A stretch of 64,000 bases of DNA, from NCBI GenBank assembly GCA_029204225.1, contig CM055095.1, positions 35,921,078-35,985,077 of the forward strand. Reading direction: 5' to 3'. The DNA is from Diphasiastrum complanatum. Lineage: Eukaryota; Streptophyta; Lycopodiopsida; Lycopodiales; Lycopodiaceae. A program made the position numbers and the translations under genes. Of the stretch, positions 33,001 through 43,440 are shown piece by piece. The notes under the pieces are model-generated. The model had not been told where the DNA came from. It searched no databases and was given only the letters and a program-made list of their open reading frames with translations. Numbering within the stretch: the stretch's first letter is position 1; the number at the start of each line of letters is the position of its first letter.

Positions 33001-33973
33001 GGATGACATTATTTTAAGTGGAGGGAACAAGGAAGATATAGAAGATATCAAGAAAGCACTAAAAAAGGAATTTGAAGTGCATGATCTTGGTCTTTTGAGC
33101 TATATCTTAGGAATAGAAGTAATTAGAACTTCTCAAATCACTTTTATTTCACAAGAGAAGTATGCTATTTCTATTCTCAATAGATTTCATATGGTAGATG
33201 CAAATCCTATTGATACACCTATGGAATCACATGTAAAGCTAACTATAAGAGGTAATGAAAGATCCTTCGAGGACATTACTCTCTATAGGAAGCTAATAGG
33301 TTCTCTTATATATCTAACCATCACAAGACCTGATTTATCTTATTGTGTTGGTAGATTAAGCCAATTCATGCAAGATCCTAGCATAGAACATTGGAAACTA
33401 GGAAAGAGGATCTTGAGATACATCTCGGGAACAAAAGATTTTGGCATTGTTTATAGAGGCTCATCACCTAACTTATTTGGTTTTTCAGATTCAGATTTTG
33501 CAGGAGACCTTATGGATAGAAAATCCATAAATGCACATGCTATTTTCATAGGTGATGGAGCTATCTCATGGATGTCGAAGAAACAAGCAACTATATCACT
33601 TTCTTCTAGTGAGGCCGAGTACAAAGCTTTGACATCATGCACAAAGGAGATGGTGTGGATCAAGAGGATGATTATGGAGCTTCATTTGCTGGATTTTTCA
33701 GAGAGTCCAATCATCTTTTGTGACAACCTTTCAGCCCAAAGTCTAGCAAGCAATCCGGTTTTCCATGCAAGGAGCAAACATATCGAGGTGGCTTACCATT
33801 TTGTGAGAGAACAAGTGTTGGCAAAAGAGATCAAGCTTGAACATGTCCCATCAAAGGAATGTGTGGCTGATATCTTTACCAAAGCATTGGGAAAGGACTT
33901 ATTTTTCAAGCATAGAACAAGTCTTGGTGTACTTTCTAAATCTATGCTAAAACTAGTTGAAGAGGGAGTGTGA
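30023..33973 (+). CDS. Copia-1 gag-pol polyprotein
   Basis: A single ORF of 1316 codons makes all proteins for copying and inserting the element. The start ATG at 30023 is in good context (GCAACATGG). Domains in order: gag (about 15-200), zinc knuckle CFYCGVKGHFASDC (about 244-257), protease WWIDSGATSHMT (about 302-313), GAG-pre-integrase with HLNYKAL and CEECALSK (about 440-480), integrase with LHSDIHG (about 500), RSDNGGEY (about 563) and GVAERKNR (about 598), RT with LDISNAFLNGDLEEE (about 905) and YVDDIILSG (about 991), and RNase H with FSDSDFAGD (about 1153), SSSEAEYKAL and CDNLSAQSL. All catalytic residues I can check are present. The stop TGA (33971-33973) lies inside the first bases of the 3' LTR. 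Confidence 0.95.
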   Translation: MATNGGYMLESNDRLTSLNYSTWKVRMESLLEMNELMDIVVGVEERPLAPQEQLRYDKRAKKALHMIKMNVTNELIKEVGKCTSSSEAWEALKKVYESKSTSRVLTLRRQIFSCMQKKSENGHAFVLRVKALNDELACINDGINNEELVQVILNGLLDDHANLVQSYAIQKCLPSVGDLQEVLLAEEFRLQARVGASSTSQGGEEEAMFSKGKFKGKGKSNWSKGQDQGEHSTFGKKKDRSKLKCFYCGVKGHFASDCFKKKRDQGEKQTNLTIDEGGDELLSNDAFVMSSCLLANHGDIDPWWIDSGATSHMTYHKEYFSSLMAFDGDRKVIYTANDGECAIKGIGTIPISLSTNRNIELKDVLLIPSITKNLLSVSQMLDKGFKVEFDGDACLIKKGCSIIAKGKRQGKLFKLDACVVANQVGCMANEQMSIQEVWHKRMGHLNYKALEVIAKKEVVRGLPKSLTCLNHVCEECALSKSHRLPYTRSISRSKMPFSLLHSDIHGVTTISNGGAKMYVTFIDDFSRFCWVYLLKSKDEVFDVFVKFKVAIETQFTTKIKCLRSDNGGEYISNKFKAFCDEHGIKREYTCPRTPQQNGVAERKNRTLCESAKAMRLNANLPKPFWSDALLCANFLCNRWPSVVLEGKTPFEALFGTKPNVKFLRTFGCICYFNITLDDRTKEDPSSRKGIFVGYSEVSKAYRIYVPSIKKVFTSRDVIFDEGNIPKVVSSDDGVVATNVLDDNGVDDTLDVDVEEASSSQIPRRTPRHKVKPSRLTYDGKGKQVVDGSNYAFLTSFDVPSCVDEARQEEEWIQAMDLEFEALMKNNTWRLVELPKGKSAIGCKWIFKVKTNQDGSINKLKARLVAKGYAQEHGIDYEETFAPVAKMVSIRVIISLATLYGWDLWQLDISNAFLNGDLEEEVYMEQPESYVSHSKPNHVCFLQKSLYGLKQAPRSWYARLNSFLLSQNFTMSEYDHSLYFRISANDVTILLIYVDDIILSGGNKEDIEDIKKALKKEFEVHDLGLLSYILGIEVIRTSQITFISQEKYAISILNRFHMVDANPIDTPMESHVKLTIRGNERSFEDITLYRKLIGSLIYLTITRPDLSYCVGRLSQFMQDPSIEHWKLGKRILRYISGTKDFGIVYRGSSPNLFGFSDSDFAGDLMDRKSINAHAIFIGDGAISWMSKKQATISLSSSEAEYKALTSCTKEMVWIKRMIMELHLLDFSESPIIFCDNLSAQSLASNPVFHARSKHIEVAYHFVREQVLAKEIKLEHVPSKECVADIFTKALGKDLFFKHRTSLGVLSKSMLKLVEEGV

Positions 33974-34621
33974 AAAATTGTCAACTAGTAGTATTTTCCT
34001 AACTTGAGATTTTGTAGGCCTATGGCCAAATAAAAGTTAGAGATAGGTTCATACATGTATGTAGAGGCCCAAAGTATGTGTACACTACTTTTGAGGTCAC
34101 ATTAATTAGAGGAGGTCGAGTGTGGAGCTCTTCTATTGGCTCATAATTTGGTGCATTCCTATTTGACCAAATTTCTAGGTATATGGGTGAATCCTATTGG
34201 ACCCCAATTTTAGCCTATCATAAGACAAGTGGCCAAGAGGCACTATGGCTGCTATAAATAGCCATCTCCACGAGTATGTACACATCTCATTTTCATTCTA
34301 TTGAATGAATGTTATGCTCTTTGAAGGTCCATCTTCTTCTCTCTCACTTTTTTGTTCATATCTTGCATTCTAGCCACTAGAATTGTGATTTCTTTGTTGC
34401 TATGGCTTCACACGTGTGAAATGCAGGTTGTAGGCTCTGAAGTACGGACAGGGACAGCAAGTTTCTGTTTGTGGAAGCTTATGATCAGATTTTGATGTTT
34501 AGTTGATGTTTAGTATGCTTAACATCACAATTTCTATCATTTTTTCAATCTAGATGTGCATAACTTCCATGGCCAAGATCTTTATGAAACTTTAGCATCT
34601 TTTGGATCTGAGTTTTTCACA
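33969..34621 (+). repeat. Copia-1 3' LTR
   Basis: This 653-bp LTR begins TGTGAAAAATTG after the purine tract and ends TTTTTCACA before the target duplication. By eye it is identical to the 5' LTR. Confidence 0.95.
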
Positions 34622-34626
34622 ACAGA

Positions 34627-37600
34627 TAGATGGCACTCTGAGAGTCCATCATCATCGTACATGGCCATTCTTGTGGTATCCCGATTGCTTCTAGCATCAT
34701 CTGCAGCCACACTACCTCATTCGCCACCTTTGAAGCTGCGATGTATTCAGCTTCGCAAGAGGATTGAGCCACCAAGGATTGCTTTTTGCATATCCAGCTG
34801 ATTGCAGCTCTACACGCTATGGTACATCCTCCAGTTATGGACTTGCTATCATATTTGCAGCTTGCCCAGCTCGCATCACTGTAGTGGTGCAGCTCAATTT
34901 TTTTTTTTTTTTTTCGTTTTCAGCTCTGTAGGTTAATCCCATATTCTGGGTACTCTTCAGATACTGTAGGACTCGTTTTGCCATTTGCCAATGTGCCAAG
35001 CCAAGATTGGATGAGAATTGGATCAAGACGTAAACAGAGAAAACTAGGTCGGGTCTGGTACAAATTGTGAGATACATCAGACTAAGTTTTGGTAGGGTAT
35101 ACCTCCCATCTTCTGTTCTTCCTCTTTCATTTTTGGGCAATCTTGCTTTGTGAGATTGGCTCCAACTATCATTGGTGTGGCCTTTTTCTTGCAGTCCATC
35201 ATGTGATATTGCTTGAGCACCTTTCTGACATATTCTGACTGATTCAAGTGCATTTTGTCCTTTGTTCGTTCTCTTCTGATCGAGCCCGAGACATTTTGTT
35301 GTTTCTCCAAGATCTGTGATTTCATAACTTTCAGAAGTGTGATTCTTTGATCAACATCAAGGAATTTTCTATCATTAGGAAATAATTCACGAAGATAGTT
35401 AGTATTATAAAATCCTTTCCTACTCTTTTTATGTATACATTGTAGTCTGGTTGTGTAGGATTGAAGTCTAGAGACTTCAGAAGACCATCGAGCTTCTTAT
35501 ACCAAGTTCGTGATGCCTGTTTTAGACCATAGATGCATCTTTGCAACCTACAGACATATTGTCGATTGTCAGGGTCTTCAAAGCCTTCAGGCTGCTTCAT
35601 GAAAATTTCCTCCTCTAGATCTCCATGGAGAAAGGCTGTTTTCACATCAATCTGGTGAATTTCCAGATTGTGCTATGTGGCATATGCAAGGAGTAGTCTT
35701 ATGCTTGTCATCTTGACCATCGCCAAATATGTGTCAAAATAATCAACACCACATCTCTAGCCCTTCGCAACAAGCCTTGCCTTGTAGCGGCCAATGGTGC
35801 CATCTAATTTCATCTTTTTCTTGTATACCCACTTGCAGTCGACTATCTTTCTATTTTCTTGCAGTGGCTCTAATGTCCATGCCTCATTTCGCCTCATCGA
35901 CTCGATCTCCTCTGACATTGCCTGCTTCCAAACTTTTCCCTCTGGACTCTAGATAGCTTCTTGATATGTCATTGGCTCTTCAGTGAAGCTGCAATACTTG
36001 AACTACATGTCTTCGCTCCACTGAAGATTGTCAGAGTAGCGGTCTGGAGGTCTTCTTTGTCTTGTTGATCTTCTAGGCTCATTTCGTCGCTGCTCTTGTT
36101 CATGAGGTTGATCCTCTGCTTCCTGTTGCTCTGGAGTTTGTGGCTCTGCATTCTAATTTGATGATTGTCCTCGATCTTCCTCTTGAATAGGCAGCAGTGT
36201 GAAGATACCATGGTCTCTTTTGTCTTTCAGTCCAGGAAATGTGGACTCATTGAACTTCATATCTCTGTTCGAAGAGCTCAGTTTTGGACCTTGAGATCTT
36301 GAGACATGTGACTATGTCTTTCTTGCACATTTCATATAGGCTCCGCATGTTCAGATGATATAGTCTCCTATGCTAGAGCTAATCTTCATTTTTTGATGAA
36401 TTTAATATGCTATTAGAGTTGCTGATTATCTTGGCCTGGTAGACATTTTCTTCTCTGTATCCGACGGTCAACAACTTGTTTGTCGTTTTCTTGATCATAC
36501 GGCATGTGGTGCCGTCAAACAAAACTCGAATGCCAAGATCTGTCATCTTGGAGACAGATAGCAGATCTTTTCTAAGTGAGGGCACATAGAGTGCTCCTAG
36601 CAGCTCTGCTTGGCTTGACAGTGTTCGCAGTTGTAAAGTGCCGATGCCTTTGACATCGTGTCTGCTCCCATCACCTAGAATCACTGCTCTGTTATTTTTG
36701 AGCTCTCTGAAGTCGATCAAGATCTTCTTGTTGCAGGTGATGTGTGATGTTGCTCATGAATCAATGACTACATCATAGTCGTGTTCAGTGTAGCTCGTTG
36801 AAGCTCAATTGAAGGCTTCATCACCTCTATCAGCATCCTTAGATGACTCTGCAACATTAGCTTTTTTAGCTTTGTTCTTTCTTTTTGGGTTGAATTTGCA
36901 ATCGTATGCAGAGTGTCCCTTCTTCTTGCAGTGCATGCAAGATATTGCTGTATTGAACCAGCATTTGTTGGCCGTATGGTCTGGTTTGTGGCAGTGATCG
37001 CAGGAAGAAGATTGTTGATTCGAGGATTTCATCTTCTCAAATCTTGGCTTGTTCTTGTTCTTCTTCTTTCCTTTTGTGAAAAGAGCCTTCTCTTGATCAC
37101 TGTTTTCCTCTCCTTTGTCGCTCATCAGTCTCTCCATCAGTAACAAGACTGACTGCTTTGTTGAATGTCATATCTGGTAGACTTAGTATGATCATTCTCA
37201 GCGGCTGATAGGACATCGGTAGAGATTTTATGAAGTACATCAGCTACTGTGGTGCTGGGACCTGGTGCTCATGTCTTGATGCAGCGAGCTGAGCGTAGAT
37301 CGTTCTGATTTTTTCAATGTGCTGATCCAACTGGTTCTCATTCCATTGTATGGATTGCAGCTGATTGTGAAGGTGCATGACTGAAGCTGCAGTCCTCACT
37401 TCATACTTCTACTTTAATCTTTCCCATGTTGCATAGCTGCTTTTGCAGCCTTCAATCTGCATGAGTAGATCTTCATTTATGGATGAAATGATGATCGCCA
37501 TTGTGCGCTCGTTCCATTCAGCTCTCCTCAAATCTCCCTCTCGAGGCTGCACCTCTGAGAGTTTGGTCACCGACCAGATGCCTTCGCCCTCTAGAAGCGT

Positions 37601-37680
37601 TTTAATTTTGAATTTTCAGATTCTGTAATTTGCGCCATCAAGACTGATTGCTACTCTTGTTTGGATTGTTGTAGTCATAT
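34627..37680 (-). pseudogene. Copia-2 gag-pol, integrase core deleted
   Basis: From the right: gag starts near 37680 (decayed; WERLKxKYEVRTAASV), then HNQLQSIQW, zinc knuckles CDHCHKPDHTANKC and CMHCKKKGHSAYDC (about 37020-36900), a protease-distal region (VILGDGSRHDVKGIGTLQL), and part of the pre-integrase domain (LYHLNMRSLYEM). There the frame jumps at about 36270 to the post-integrase linker, so the Asp-Asp-Glu core is missing. RT follows (KTAFLHGDLEEEIFMKQPEG; CIYGLKQASRTWYKKL), then RNase H up to the copia-1 insertion. Its catalytic YVDD box reads FVNY. Stops abound; this is a dead, non-autonomous element. Confidence 0.8.
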
Positions 37681-37726
37681 TGTGTTGTCTAGAGAACCAC
37701 TGCTTAGATATCAGTAGTGGTAACCT

Positions 37727-37741
37727 GCTACTTTGATACCA
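37727..37741 (-). promoter_or_regulatory. Copia-2 primer binding site, decayed
   Basis: On the minus strand this reads TGGTATCAAAGTAGC, one base off the standard tRNA-Met site, directly adjoining the LTR end at 37742. Confidence 0.75.
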
Positions 37742-38495
37742 TGTCATGAATCTGTTTCTTTTTCGTTTTGGTTGTCGTGAACGAATTTATGTCTTTGAAT
37801 TTTCTTTTGCATGGAAGCTTCACAAGAACCTAGACACGCGACTGCACATCATAGAACACATTCTATTCTAGCAATAAAGATAGATGACACAAGACAAGGA
37901 GATGGATGAAAATAGAACAACTGTATTATCAGTTTGATTTTGGAGTGAGATTGTCAATGTCTCGCTCGTTGACGCCCTGACGCTCTACTCTTTCGCTGTG
38001 TTCTGCTCGTTGGCAGACTTTCATGCACAACTCTTTTGTTTCTAGTATTTTTCTTTTCTGCTCTACTCGCTATGTCTCACTCTATCTCTTAAAGAAAGGA
38101 TAGTTTTTATATCTCCACTGTGTGGAGTTTATAGGATAGCGAAACGCAGAATCACAAGACTAGTTAACGCTAATCAACTAATCAGTTACTCTCCATCGTT
38201 GCCACTCGGTTCAGCTGGGCATGAAGTCTACGACTCCAAGCCCGTTGAGCTGCCGGCTGGCAGCATGAAAGATTCCCCTTCGTTTGTTTTGTTTTCTTCG
38301 TTTGTTTCGTGTCTTTTTGTTTTGTGTCCCTTTGCGGTTCTTACAGTCCTAGAGGTATGTTTACGATTCACGAATGATTCATGAATCGTTCATCCTTCAA
38401 GTCAAGGGATGTTGACTTTTGTGAATTGTTCTCTGTTCGACCTTCGCTTCGTGTTCGTGTTGTGGCAAAGTTGCAGGAGTTCACCATTTCTGACA
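37742..38495 (-). repeat. Copia-2 5' LTR
   Basis: This 754-bp LTR on the minus strand starts TGTCAGAAATGG at 38495 and ends GACA at 37742. A TATA-like GATATAAAAACTATCC lies at about 38101-38116. It is the only complete copy of this LTR here; partial copies are at 24296-24738, 26638-26886 and 28205-28541. Confidence 0.85.
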
Positions 38496-39199
38496 CACAT
38501 TGGAATGAGGAAGCCCTAAAAGCTTTCCAAAAACTTAAAGATGCATTAGTTTCAGCACCAATCTTATGGCCACCCAATTGGTCCATTGAGTTTCATGTGC
38601 ATATGGACGCATCGAAGTATGCAGTTGGAGTAGTCTTAACCCAGCTAGGAGAATACAAAAAGAATTTTTCGATCCGATTTGCAAGCCGATAGCTCAGTGA
38701 TACAGAAATGAACTATTCAATCACAGAGCGGGAAGCACTGGCAATGATATATGCGGTTAAGAAGTTTCGGCATTACCTAATGGCCACACACTTTGCCTTT
38801 TATACGGACCATCAACCCTAGCTCTATCTTGTTAGCAAAACGTGCAACACAGGGAGAATCAGTCGATGGCTATTTCAGAGTTTGATTTTCGGATAGTAGT
38901 TTGCAAGGGAAAACAACACTACATAGCAGATCATCTATTGTGTATCAAGGGGAAGGAGGTTGCAACCCAACCCGACGATGAGCCACCTGATGCTGTCTTA
39001 TTTTACGTAGACGGTACCGGAATGGGCTACGGACATAGTTGAATACCTAATGAGGGGCCAACCAGACAAATCACTACCAAAGGCAGATCAGCGAAAATTG
39101 ATCTTGAAAGCGAGACCTTATCAGCTGATTGCCGGTCAGTTGTACCGAAGGGGACCAGATGGGATTCTTCGGCAATGTATTCTTCCTCATGAGGCCACA
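38496..39199 (+). pseudogene. Ty3-A RT end, RNase H and integrase start
   Basis: Sequence resumes at CACATTGGAATGAGG, matching about 13632 in the long element (HWNEKALRAFQK). It covers RNase H (HVHMDASKYAVGVVLTQ, REALAMIYAV, FYTDHQP) and runs to the integrase zinc domain (QLYRRGPDGILRQCILPHE), ending at 39199. Short frameshifts and stops occur. This is the far side of the Ty3-A copy split by copia-2. Confidence 0.8.
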
Positions 39200-40150
39200 A
39201 CATGATGACCAAAAAAAAGAGAAATGACTTGAAGACCCATTTTTTTTAAATTTTTAAAATTTTTAAAAAATATCCAAATTTAAAATGCTTCAAATAATTA
39301 TATTGTAATGTTAAGAAAATATTGTATTTTGCAATAAAATTATTCAAACTACAAAAATTTGGTCAATAGATTCTCATAAATAGCTTAAAATTAGATTATA
39401 TTAAATAATAATACTATTTAGAATAAAATCATTAGATATACAACCACTAAAATATCTAAATTTTTGCTTACTCATAACAAAAGTTATAGTTTTTTTTTTT
39501 TTGGAATTTTAAAAGTTTTTTAAATTACAATTCTTGTATTGGAAAAAATATTTTTTAAATTATGTTAAAAATTTGAATCAATATTTTTTAAAATTTTAAA
39601 TTTTTGAAAATCTTTACTTACACCCACGTAAGTTTATTGAATATTTGAACATTATATAAACGCAAATAAAATTACTTTACAATAATCGAGATTAAATGAT
39701 TTGTGAAAATATTTAAGTCACCTTGAAAAAAATCTAAAAAATCTCTTCATTTCTTATAATTGCTAACAATATTTTTTTTACAGAAAATATTATAAAAACA
39801 CATCTAAAATCAAAATATTGTAAACTTGACAAATCATTACAGTTTTAATTTTTGGTAATAATTATCAATGTTAAAATTTTTAAAACATTTCAAATTCTAA
39901 ATTTTAAATCATTAAAAAACAAATTTAAGAATATTAAATTAATTAAAAAGAATTCAAAACACAATACATCAAAAAATATAAATGCAATTATTCTTTAAAA
40001 CAAAAGAGAATTTTTTATTCCCAAAAATCATCGAGGTCATTTACATCTTTTTTTTTTACTTTTTCCTGAGTAGCCACTGTACTTTCAAGTGACACATCTT
40101 CTACAATTTTCTCGACTACAGTTACTACATTGTTATCTTGAACCAAGACA
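39200..40150. other. AT-rich stretch with no gene seen
   Basis: This is very AT-rich sequence with many short A and T runs. The reading frames are short and carry no family motifs. It begins abruptly after Ty3-A sequence and ends at the methyltransferase-like block. It could be 3' flank of that gene or an old repeat. Confidence 0.6.
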
Positions 40151-41080
40151 TCAGCAAATTCTCCTGTGTCGCCTACTTTTCTGCGGTTCCTTGGACAAGG
40201 GAATTATTGTATCCTCGCTGTCTAAACTCTTTTCCACCTCAAATAATTCATCTGACAAAACTGAAAGAGATTTCATTCTCATTTTTACAAAATCAACTAA
40301 ATTAGTATCTAAATCTACTACAACAACATGTCTGTCTTTTTGAACAGCACATGCGCTCGTAATGCCGCTATCGCTAAATAAATCTGAAATCCAATCAGTT
40401 GGGTAAGAAAAAATATCAATTAGATGATTAATTAATTGTTGTGGCTTTTGGTAGGGACAAGCCATGGAACCCATCAATGAAATTTTTAATTTCTTCGTCA
40501 TAGCTGGATACTAGAACAAGTTTTCAAAACTTGTCAGTCCGAAAGTGTTGTAATGAAGCATCCAGCATTTGCCATCCAAAGAATAATAACCAATGGTTAT
40601 GTATTCTATTTCATTGCAAAGTCGAGCTCCTCACGAGTTCTTACAACATTCTCTTTTTTGCATTACAGAAAGTTAGTAGAGCATTGATGCTGACTGCCAA
40701 GAAGAATAAAAAATAACAACTCTCCAAATTGGAGAAGTTTTGACTTCAAGAAAGCCCTGCATAAAACTATGGATTTCAATAAATTTGAAAGGAGAATCAT
40801 CATTTAATGATTCCTTCATCTGAAATCCATATGGTATATCGGCGATGTAGAGTGTATAAGGTCTTTTTTTTTTTTAATTTTAAATTTTTTTTGCAATCGC
40901 CCGTCTCAACAGAGTAAAAGCATGGTCGATCATCGACACTTTTGGAAAGGTAGGTCTCTAATGGATCCTCCTCCGCAATGGTCTCACCCCGTGCCAATCT
41001 CTCCCTGTCCCTTTTTTCTGCTTTTGCCTTCAAAATATGTCTCTTGAATTGCTCTAGAAGGACTTTGTTTTTTTTTGTCT
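40151..41080 (-). pseudogene. Permuted DNA N4/N6 methyltransferase-like gene, decayed
   Basis: Minus-strand coding sense can be followed across short frame breaks from about 41080 to 40151. It begins with a charged stretch (KAEKRDRERLARGE). Then comes a candidate catalytic motif IV, YIADIPYGF (near 40835), in the place of Asp-Pro-Pro-Tyr. Next is YYSLDGKCWMLHY (near 40595) and, after a TAG, QKPQQLINHLIDIFS (motif X-like), WISDLFSDSGITSACA (motif I-like, near 40375) and DRHVVVVDLDTNLVDF. Catalytic motif before SAM-binding motif is the beta-class order of DNA amino-methyltransferases. Motif I has Asp where the second Gly of FxGxG is expected. Frame breaks at A-runs (near 40880), near 40695 and a stop near 40512 mark a pseudogene. 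Origin is unknown: host gene, transposon gene or foreign DNA. Confidence 0.5.
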
Positions 41081-41833
41081 TCGAGAGACTGAGGATCTTC
41101 CACAAAGTAGACTGGTAGGCTGTTATGGTCCTCCATTGAATTCGATGACATGCAAGAGTATATAACCAAAACTTCTACCTTGCCGCTGTTTGTTGAAGAA
41201 ACTCGTGATTTAGATGGATCAATCTAACATCCATCCTTCTGGTGAGCTCCTTGTTGGCTTGATTCTGCTTCTGACCGTTGAACCATTGGATCTTGATGTC
41301 GACAAGCCTGTTGCTCTGTATTTTGTCCTTTTAACAAGCGCGGATTCTTGATTGGACACCTAGTACTTGGATGATCTCCAAAGCAGAAGGTACATTCGTC
41401 CATTTCAAGAAACTTAATAAGCTTGCTGACAGCTTGAACTGCAAGGTTCTTGGTCTTCCGCTGCACTTGATCTGCTTGACCTTGCTGCACTTTGTTGCCT
41501 TGCATGGGGTTTTATTCTTGTTGGATCATTGCTCGTTGTCGACCTTTGTTCCTCTGATTCCCCATATGGATAGGGAAAATCCTTCTTTCCGAGTGAGATT
41601 TTCATCAAGGCAGCATCCTTACAAAGTTGTGCAAGCGACGCATAAGATGCTAACTCTTCTATACCAGATTTGATCCTTTTGGACAGTCCAACATAGTATT
41701 TTGCCATGATGATCTGTTGGAAAATCGGGGGATCACAGTCCTTCACTAGATGATAGATCTGATAGGTGTAGTCTCGGATTGTTTCAGCAGGAAACTTTTT
41801 TAATTTTGATAATCCTACAAGGGCGGTCTCCAT
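41081..41833 (-). pseudogene. Ty3-D gag, copy 1
   Basis: Minus strand: METALVGLSKLKKFPAE ... DAALMKISLGKK (capsid-like), a Ser/Arg/Gln-rich linker, a zinc knuckle CTFCFGDHPSTRC and then SLPVYFVEDPQ at about 41120-41085. It is collinear with 62282-61690, where the corresponding SLPVYFLEDP is followed by more gag. Here the similarity ends at about 41080 and methyltransferase-like sequence starts. Frameshifts occur between blocks. Confidence 0.65.
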
Positions 41834-42290
41834 AGTTCAGCACTAGAATGTCCCAAAGTAGCTGGTTGGTGCTCAGTGACTCTGGTGTTCCAACTTTTTT
41901 TTTTTTTTGAAGTGGAGGAAGAAAAAGAAGAGGAGAAAAGAATCAAGAAAAGATGGATCCGTATGGATGTGAACAGAAACAGAAATGGATTTAACATATA
42001 ACCGCAATGAAAGTTACACTGTCAAGAGAATATGGAGATGGACAGAAGAGTGTCGACAGAAGAGTGTGGACCGTGGACCATGTTGTGGGCAAGATGAAGG
42101 TGATATGGAGTGGTGTGGTGATGTACAAGAGAGAGATTGTGAGATGCAGTTTTTGAAATGTCTATGAGAGAATTGATGATGAGGAGATGGAAGAGGAAAA
42201 GACAGGATGAATAAAACAGAAATATTCCTTTGTCTAGAACATTCACGGGTTGGGCAAGGGTAGAGTTTATAAATAATTTCAATTATGCCC
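41834..42290 (-). other. Ty3-D sequence upstream of gag, copy 1
   Basis: This matches 62290-62520 in order, including a poly-T/A tract (41895-41908), the AGAAATGGATTNAA block and TTACANTGTCAAGAG. It is probably leader sequence of Ty3-D. No ORF is supported. Confidence 0.5.
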
Positions 42291-43294
42291 TTCCAGCAAA
42301 AGTCTTAGGATGAGGGACGATAATTGGAAAAGTACTTATGTAGGGTTTTTGGCAAAGATATAACTGGCTGGGTGGCCCTACCAACGAGGTTGGCTCCGTT
42401 GGTTCGCTTGACATTCAAAGTTTCTTTGGTCCCAGAAAGAGCATAAATTTTAAAACTACTATTCTTAAAAAGACTATTTCGGCTTTTCTAAAAAAAAAAA
42501 GGCTTTATTTAAGAAAAAAGAACAAACCTGCAGGTTGCGCCCTTGGGCTGCCGCCCTCGAGCGCCCCCCATCGTGGCCTTCCCCTATATATAAAACTCAT
42601 CATTGCCAATTTTAAAAACCCTAATCAGCATGTGTGCTATTTTTTAACAACTAGCTTCCATGTAGAATCGATAAGTATGGGTTTTTTTTAAGACCGACCA
42701 CATTTGCGAAACATGAAGTCCCTTTAAGCCCTTAATGGACATTGAGAACTTAAAGGTGTAACCCTAATATTGATTAACCCCAAAGGGAATATAAAAATCA
42801 AAATATTCTTGCAAGTTTGTGGAGGGGAGTAGCTAATAACTCGCCACTTACGACCACAAGTGGTAAGCCAAGAAATAAATAGTGTGCAACAAGAATTCTA
42901 TCAACGATTTTCAACTTTCAATTTCCAATAAGCTTCAAGCACAGGTTGTCACCTCATTGTGAACGTCGCTTATTTAGTTGCTTTATGATTTTTCAAACAT
43001 CAATATGTATAATTGCTATTAATATTCACCATCAGGATATATGTTGAGAATCCTATTTAGGACTCCGCGATTCTTGAGAGAGTGATAACCGCCAAATTTA
43101 AAATTTCAAAGATTTATTATGTAAGATATTATTGAAAACCACTAAGTACAAGGATTTTAATGTAACATAATACTTTGAACTGGAAATACCTGGTTGAAAA
43201 AAAAAACAAGGCAGTACCCTAAACCTATGGGTATCTTAAACATGTGGGGACCGCCTACTCATCCAATGTGAGAATTGATGTTCTTGCAACCTTA
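42291..43294. other. No gene seen
   Basis: A GC-rich block near 42530-42580 is followed by a TATA-like CCTATATATAAAACTC (42583-42598), which could be a core promoter or an LTR remnant. I see no coding region downstream that it would serve. The rest shows nothing recognisable. Confidence 0.4.
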
Positions 43295-43440
43295 TATCAC
43301 TCCTACCTCCTCCACCATTGTTGTCAATGCTATATCTCTCCTCTCTCCCTCCTATCGTTGTCAATGCTATCTCACTCCTCTCGTTCCTTTGCTCACTATT
43401 GTTCTCAATGCTATCTCACTCCTCTCCTTTGTTGAAAATT
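43295..43440 (+). repeat. Short CT-rich tandem repeat
   Basis: Three imperfect units are built on GTTNTCAATGCTATCTCACTCCTCTC, starting near 43321, 43355 and 43400. The array is pyrimidine-rich. No product is inferred. Confidence 0.5.

Larger units (their letters stand above)
28761..34621 (+). mobile_element. Intact full-length copia-1 retrotransposon
   Basis: This 5861-bp element has 653-bp LTRs at both ends, a tRNA-Met primer site directly after the 5' LTR, an uninterrupted gag-pol of 1316 codons, a purine tract (GAAGAGGGAG) before the 3' LTR, and a 5-bp target duplication ACAGA. Reading the LTRs side by side I found no difference. It is inserted in the RNase H of copia-2 in the opposite orientation. 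It is the youngest insertion in this nest and could be mobile. Confidence 0.95.
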
